Part shown: in pieces, positions 25,101 through 32,000 of the stretch | How the letters are laid out: each line of letters starts with the position of its first letter | How positions within the stretch are numbered: position 1 is the stretch's first letter | NCBI GenBank assembly: GCA_002633005.1 | Contig: NMRA01000013.1 | Span: 796,995-860,994 of the forward strand | Direction: 5' to 3' | Origin: Phoronis australis | Taxonomy: Eukaryota > Phoronida > Phoronidae | DNA length: 64,000 nt | The notes under the pieces: generated by a model | Told to the model about the DNA's origin: nothing | What the model saw: only the letters and a program-made list of their open reading frames with translations | Database searches by the model: none | Translations under genes and position numbers: made by a program

Positions 25101-28100
25101 CCATTTTTTCATTTCTATTTATGTACCGATATAATACATGTCACTATTTTAATTTCATAAGGTACGTTGAGTACAAATTGATTATTTCTTATTTTCACAA
25201 CCAGAAAAGTGTTAGTACTTTGACATTGTCGGCTATTCACAGCAGCTATCTTCGGAATCTATTGGACACTAGGTGGCGTGATGATGAGACTTACCTAAAT
25301 TTTGGAACAGTCTCATCACCACGCTGTCTAGTGTCCGTTAGTTTTCGAAGATGGCTGCTGAGAATAGCCGAAACTGTCAAGGTGCTAACACTTTTCTAGT
25401 TGTGAAAATAAGAAATAATTAATTTGTTATAATACATACAGACATATACACAAGTTAGGACCAATGTGAGGAGCTAGATACCTGTATCAAAGGTCTAGCA
25501 GTGGGTTTTAGTTAGATTCGAATCCACGACCTTGTAAATAGGAACCGGTAACTCCACTCTGCCTCCTCAGTCATAAAGACGTTTACTGAATATGTGTCCA
25601 GATTGAATTTTAGCCTCAGTTTATGACATGATATTAAATTGGTGCAAGACACTCTCGAGAAAATCTAGTGCCATTACACGTGAAAACTAGCTCAGATCCA
25701 TTTCGACAGTATTGACCACGCGGCAATGGTCACTTACGGGGTCTCTTATTTTGAGAACCAGTTTGGTTCTTGTTGTTCAGTTTAGAAAACTGCCGGGTTC
25801 TAAAAAAGCAGGACCCTGTAAGTGAGTGTTACGGACCCGGCTTGCTAAAGAGCTGAGTAGATGTCAGTCGTTTCCAATGGACAAAACTGTTGAGAAATGA
25901 AATACACAACTGACAATCTTAAATTATCAAGACCCCTATTTCTTAAAAAGCAATCTGTTTCTTAATTATTGACATTTTCATCTCCATTTGTCTTTGATTA
26001 GACTTGCGGAAGATACTTATCACTTTCTTGTCAATGTCTACCAGAACAAATTGAATAATGGGAAAAACTTCATACTTTCAGTTAATGCTAATTACATTAA
26101 TTTTTCTTGTAATTTCATCTTGTAGGGAGAAGGTGGCCCACATGACTGTAGGAATGCACTGGAGACCCTGTTTGGTGTGCTCTTCTCTATGATTAAAGTT
26201 ATGGTAAGTTGGAAGTTGTCAGCCATTCTTTTTGTTCCCCACCAAGCGTTAGCGCATAGCTGGGGACACAGTGTTCACGACTGTCCGTACGTACGTCTGT
26301 ACGTTTCGCAATTTTGTTGTCACGATATCTCAAGGAGATAGCTTTAGTTTTTGTTCACATTGTGTACTGTTTGAAGGGGCATCTCCAGGTTCCAGAGTCA
26401 ATTTTGGTGATTTTGACATTCTCCATGATAGCAAGTAACAGCATATGTTCACGAAAACAACAACGGATTTAAAACTTGACATGTTTCGGTGTCATTTATT
26501 AAACACCATCCTCAGAAGTCATAATACAGTGGCCACCTAGCTAGGCCCAGCAACAAGTAATGAAGCACAGATACAGTCAGTTACAGGGAGTGACAATGAA
26601 CTATACCAACAATGACAACCTGTGGTGTGTCANCCACATGACTGTAGGAATGCACTGGAGACCCTGTTTGGTGTGCTCTTCTCTATGATTAAAGTTATGG
26701 TAAGTTGGAAGTTGTCTGCCATTCTTTTTGTTCCCCACCAAGCGTTAGCGCATAGCTGGGGACACAGTGTTCACGACTGTCCGTACGTACGTCTGTACGT
26801 TTCGCAATTTTGTTGTCACGATATCTCAAGGAGATAGCTTTAGTTTTTGTTCACATTGTGTACTGTGTGAAGGGGCATCTCCAGGTTCCAGAGTCAATTT
26901 TGGTGATTTTGACATTGATTTTAAAGTCACAGCCAGAAAATCAGGTTTTTGGTTGTAAAATATTGTTGGAGCAATATTTCAAGACGGAAAGTTAAGTTTT
27001 GTTCATATTCTGTACTGAGATGTAGGTAGGGCATCCCCAGGTGCCAGTCAATTTTAGTGACCTTGGCGTCCTTTTCAAGGTCAAAGCGAGAAAATCAGAT
27101 CTTAACGAGAAAATGTTAGTGCAATACCTCAAGAAGGAAGCTTTAGATTCTGTTTACATGCTGTATCGGAGTAGGTGAGGCACCTCAAGGGACTAGTTGT
27201 CTTCAGTTGAAAGTCTGTATGAATCTGCCTTGGTCTGAATGTTTAAACGCTGTTTAGCGTGCAGTATGGTGGTTAAATGAAATTTATGTTGTCAAATTTC
27301 TCAGCGAGAACAAAGATTAGTAAACTGTTAGTCACTTAGCTTGGCTTGCACAAAACAGCATTTGACAAAGTTTCCAATATTTTGCTTCAAGGTAATTATC
27401 CTTTGAAAAATAAAAAATAACATTTTTGGCAATTGATTTGCTCAGATAAGTGAAGAATTGTCAAAGTGTTATGTCCCATGTCACAAACTGCATCAACTCT
27501 TTTAATACCTGTTTTTATGTTTGACATATCTCCTGCGATGACCTTAAAACACAGTGGGTGCCAACACTCCGTTATAAATTCTGTGAGGAATCCTATTTGA
27601 TGCATTCGATCAATATCTTACGCGCCAAAAAGTCTGACATATGGATGCGGGATTCCCTGTTATAAAGTCTGAGAGCAAGCGGCATTCACCACCAGATTGG
27701 CTAGATTGACCCGTCATCGTCCATCATGGCAAGTCCGTAATTGAAACAGGGCAACTGCATTTTGTCTGGTTTCTTTTGACATGTACTGTAGTTTTAGTAG
27801 TAGGGTGTAATGTTTTGTCTCTTTATTTGTTTGCTTGTTGATGTACGTAGGCCCCGTTCATCCCGTTCCTGACAGAGCACATGTACCAGGGTCTGAAGGA
27901 GAAGCTAGACTCTAAGTCATCGTCTGACCAAGAGGTGGACAGTGTCCACTTTCTGATGTTACCTTCACCCAGGTGAGATGTTCTGTAGGCTTGAGAGATA
28001 TCGGTCTTTTTTGGAGAGAGAAAACTCGCGTACTTCCCCAAGAGTAGAAAATTGTGACCAGGGTTCATATTTGTTGCGATAACAATACAAGGTTTTCACA

Positions 28101-29004
28101 CATGCACTCTTCATGTTAGATGGGAACTGTCATGAACAAGGAGGACATGCATGATTCCAAAGTATGCATTTTGTAAGCAATAACAAAATTCTAGCCTATT
28201 TTTTGTGGTCTTTGTATTTTCATCAAAACAAGTTCAAATTAGAACTTTGTGCGAGTTGTTCCCCCTGCACAACACCTAGTGACTGTGTTTTGTTTGCTTT
28301 GGTGGGACAGTTTGGCATGATCCACTGTGCATGCAATGTCTCCCTCTGTTGGAAAGTTGTATCAGTGTTTTTTGATTTTATGAAAGCAGGGCTTTTCAAC
28401 TAAGTGTTGCAAGGGGGGGTGGGAAATATTTTATTGAGAAGTGCTTGTCTTCAATGATGGAAACCGCCAGGTTTTTGTCAAATAGTCAAAACCACTTTCT
28501 GTTACTGAATGTGTCTCGACTAGTTCCTGATTCATATTAGAAGCAAATTCTGGACTTTGGAGAGACCAGCGCTTTCTCAAAAATGGATACTGAATTGCAA
28601 AATAACTTTATTCAGTGTGTGTAGGCATTTAGTTGGCAGGGGAATATTGGAGGCAAAAAAAAAATTGTAAGAAAATAATCATGATAACATGCATGTGTGT
28701 GTGAATTGTAGGCTGAGATAAACCCATTTGTTTGTATTTCAGGGAGGAGTTGATTTATCCCAAAATGGAGAAGGCTGTGTGCCGTATGCAGTCAGTGATT
28801 GAGCTGGGCCGTGTTATCAGGGATCGGAAGACCATGCCTGTCAAGGTGGGTGTTGACACGTTGTGGGTGGATGTCATATGTTTGTTGCTGAACCTGCACT
28901 TAATTACTATCTTCTGGTCATGAAAATGAAGCAGCATCAGTAACATTAGCAGCATCAGCAACAGCAGCATTGCTAGTTGTGAAGGCTGTAACAGCCAAGG
29001 CATT

Positions 29005-29043
<39 letters not shown>

Positions 29044-32000
29044 TGCTCCTGCTGCTGCTATTGCAGTTGCATGTGCTGCTGCTGCATTTGTTGCTACTGC
29101 ATCTGCTGCTGCTGCTGGTGGTGGTGGTGGTGGTGGTGGAGATGGTGCTGCTGCTGCTACTGCATTTACCAGTTATAGATTCTTTGTCTACAGGTGTGCT
29201 ATGGAACGGACTGCTGCAATGTGCCATTTCATCTGCTGTAAAGGTGTTAACGAGTTGTGTCTTGATAAACTTTTGCCTGATACCATAGATTGTTAACATT
29301 TGTTTAGAAATCCATTTAAACATCTGCTTATTTCGTCTTCCCCATCATGACGTTCATTGTTGTTTCTTTCTCAGTATCCTCTGAAAGAAGTCGTGGTCAT
29401 TCACCAGGACCAAGACTGTCTAGAAGATGTGAAGACACTGGAAAAGTATATCTTGGAGGTGAGTTGCAATACTGTTTTGTACTGTCATCTATAGATCAGT
29501 CTTGTGATTGGCTCTTGGTGTTTAAATTATGCACAGTGGACCAGGTACAATTCAGGAGAAATTTGTGGCAGCGAGGTAGTGGCTGGAAGTTTGAAGGATG
29601 ACTAGGGCCAACCAGTCGCCATGGGAGACAGGTCATAGATACATCAGCCATCCAGAGCAGTCCTCCCGATGTCTTGCATCTAGACCTGTCATTCAGCTAG
29701 TGTCCTATCGATGTCCGACGTCCCGACTTGTCAGCCAAGTTTACTCTCAATGTATAAACCCGTCCCCCAGTTGTCCTCTCCTCTCCATGTCCAAGCCCCT
29801 TCCCCAGCCATCCTCTCGAAGTTCACAGTCATCTCTCAGACATTTGTCATCCAGACCCATCCTGCAGCCCCATTTCACCGTCTGGTGTCCAGTGCCGTCC
29901 CCTAGCCGTACTCCCAACATCCGTCCACAAAAATTTCATGAACTCCACTGCTGTCGAAAATATGAGTGGACCAAGCTTTTATCACTGTTTCATTCATGAT
30001 GATTATGTACAGAAATGACCTCTGAAACAAGGTGTAAAAGACTGGTCGTCTGATTGGTCAAGTGTGAAAGAGATTTTTTTCATTAGAAATGCACACAGTT
30101 TGCATGATGCAGTTATATAATGCCAATTGTAGATAATGACATAAAACAGAAGGCTGAGTTGTAAGTAAATATTGCTTGATCTTTGCACCATTGACGGAGG
30201 ATTCTGCTCATTTAAAAATTGTAGAAAATGTACAATTATTATATTTTTCTGACTTTGTTGTAGAGGTTATTTCCGCAAAATAGAGTAGATCCTGTGTTCT
30301 GATTGGTCTAAGTGTATGCTCGGACTCTGTCAACAAACATACTTCAGCGTTCTCTCTTTCAATATTTTGTGCCTCATTTCTCTCCTGTTCCTTTCACTTA
30401 GGAACTAAATGTGCGTAAGCTGACGACTACCTCTAACAAAGAAAAATACAATGTTCGTCTTCGCGCCGAGCCTGATCACAGCACTCTTGGCGCTCGCCTC
30501 AAGGGGGAGTTCAAGAAGGTTACAGCCGCCATCAGGGACCTAACGAATGACCAACTCAAAGAATTCGTAGACAGCGGAGAGATAATGGTGGAAGGGTACA
30601 AGCTGGGATCTAAAGATCTTCGATTGATGTACACGTACGATAACACTAATGAAGAGTCTCCTAGTCATTACGAGGCTCACTCAGATAATGAGGTCAGCAT
30701 TTACTTCTTAAGCACGTTATCATACTCGGATCTTTTCAGATTATCGCCTCACATAACCACATGTGGTACGTTCAGACGAAAAAAACATCGCATTGTCTTG
30801 TAATAGCCAGACATCAAAAGCAACTGATCATTTTTGTTTTTGATAACTTCCTCTGTTTCCCTTTCTCGTAAGTTCCCCTTTTGCCGAACTAATTTTTGAG
30901 TGGTCTCACGAAATATCGATTTCCTCTGTATTGTTGTTCGGCAGTTCCAGGTGAGCCGACTCGTGGATTATATGGTCTCACCACCTAGTGACTGATGACG
31001 TCAGCGTAAAAAAGGGTGAACTGTGCTTTGTTTTTTGTGTAACTAAAGATAATCATTAATGAAATGCTTGCCCATCAATGATAATCCAAGCACTGTGTGT
31101 GATGTCTGGGATATTTGTGAAACTAGGATGTTTGTATTGGTAGTTAGCTAGTGCAAGTGGTGTGTCACCGAATCATTAAGTGTCTCAGGATTGTGATGGG
31201 GGTCAGTGGAGATGGGTTATGTTGGTGCGTGTTCCAATCTGAAAACACGCTTTTTGATAGAACTGTGGATCTTTTGAATGTTTTCTGTGAATAGAAACTT
31301 CACTGGTCTCGTACTTGTGACTTACAATTGCTACACAGAATTGATATTTGCGTGTCTGAATTTAAAGGAAGACTGCATGCTTATGCATGCTGAAAAATCT
31401 ACCATGTCAAAGAAACAAGCTTGTTTGCTGGTTACGCGCATAGTACAACACGGTAAAATTTGAGATAATTCGCTTTATTTCAAAACTTTAGTTATTCCTT
31501 ATGGCAAACTCGAAATTAATTAAAATGCGACCTCCCCAGCATAATTTATAGACACAAGTTGTAAGCCTGGGATTGATAGATCAATCTCACTCTAAAGAAG
31601 CTTTTTCTGCTTCATTTTATATTTCAAGACTTCGTAAAGCGCATTTTTCAGCTGAAAAGTATATCCATAAGCATTTATTCTCAAATTATACTCTGTCGAC
31701 ATGCCATCAAATTTTCTCAAAATGCTGTCTTTTGATTACTGAGACTTAAGCAAGAAAAGAGACAGAAGTAGTAAGACTAAGATCTTTGACAAAGTTGTTT
31801 CATTTTATGCAGGTGTTGATCCTACTAGACGTCACCCCTGACCAGAGTATGTTGGACGAGGGCGTGGCCCGTGAGGTCATAAACAGAGTGCAGAAGTTGC
31901 GTAAGAAGGTAGGGTGACTTGCTTCTAATAGGGGGCGTGCAGTGCTGACAACCACCGTGAACCATGAATGGTCTTTGGCTAAAGCGGGCAATGCCCATAA

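Noticed and set aside
26622-26837. Second coding copy of IARS1 exon 20
   Set aside because: It lacks an acceptor, starts within the exon after an N and would duplicate 22 or more residues. It is treated as an assembly or haplotype duplicate.
28970-29323. Long open frames on both strands giving poly-Ala, poly-Leu, poly-Ser
   Set aside because: They come from the triplet period of the CTG tract, are open in several frames at once and lie in an IARS1 intron.
29598-29999. 133-residue Ser/Pro-rich frame
   Set aside because: It sits on pyrimidine-rich degenerate repeats in an IARS1 intron, and the homologous protein joins exons 23 and 24 without it.
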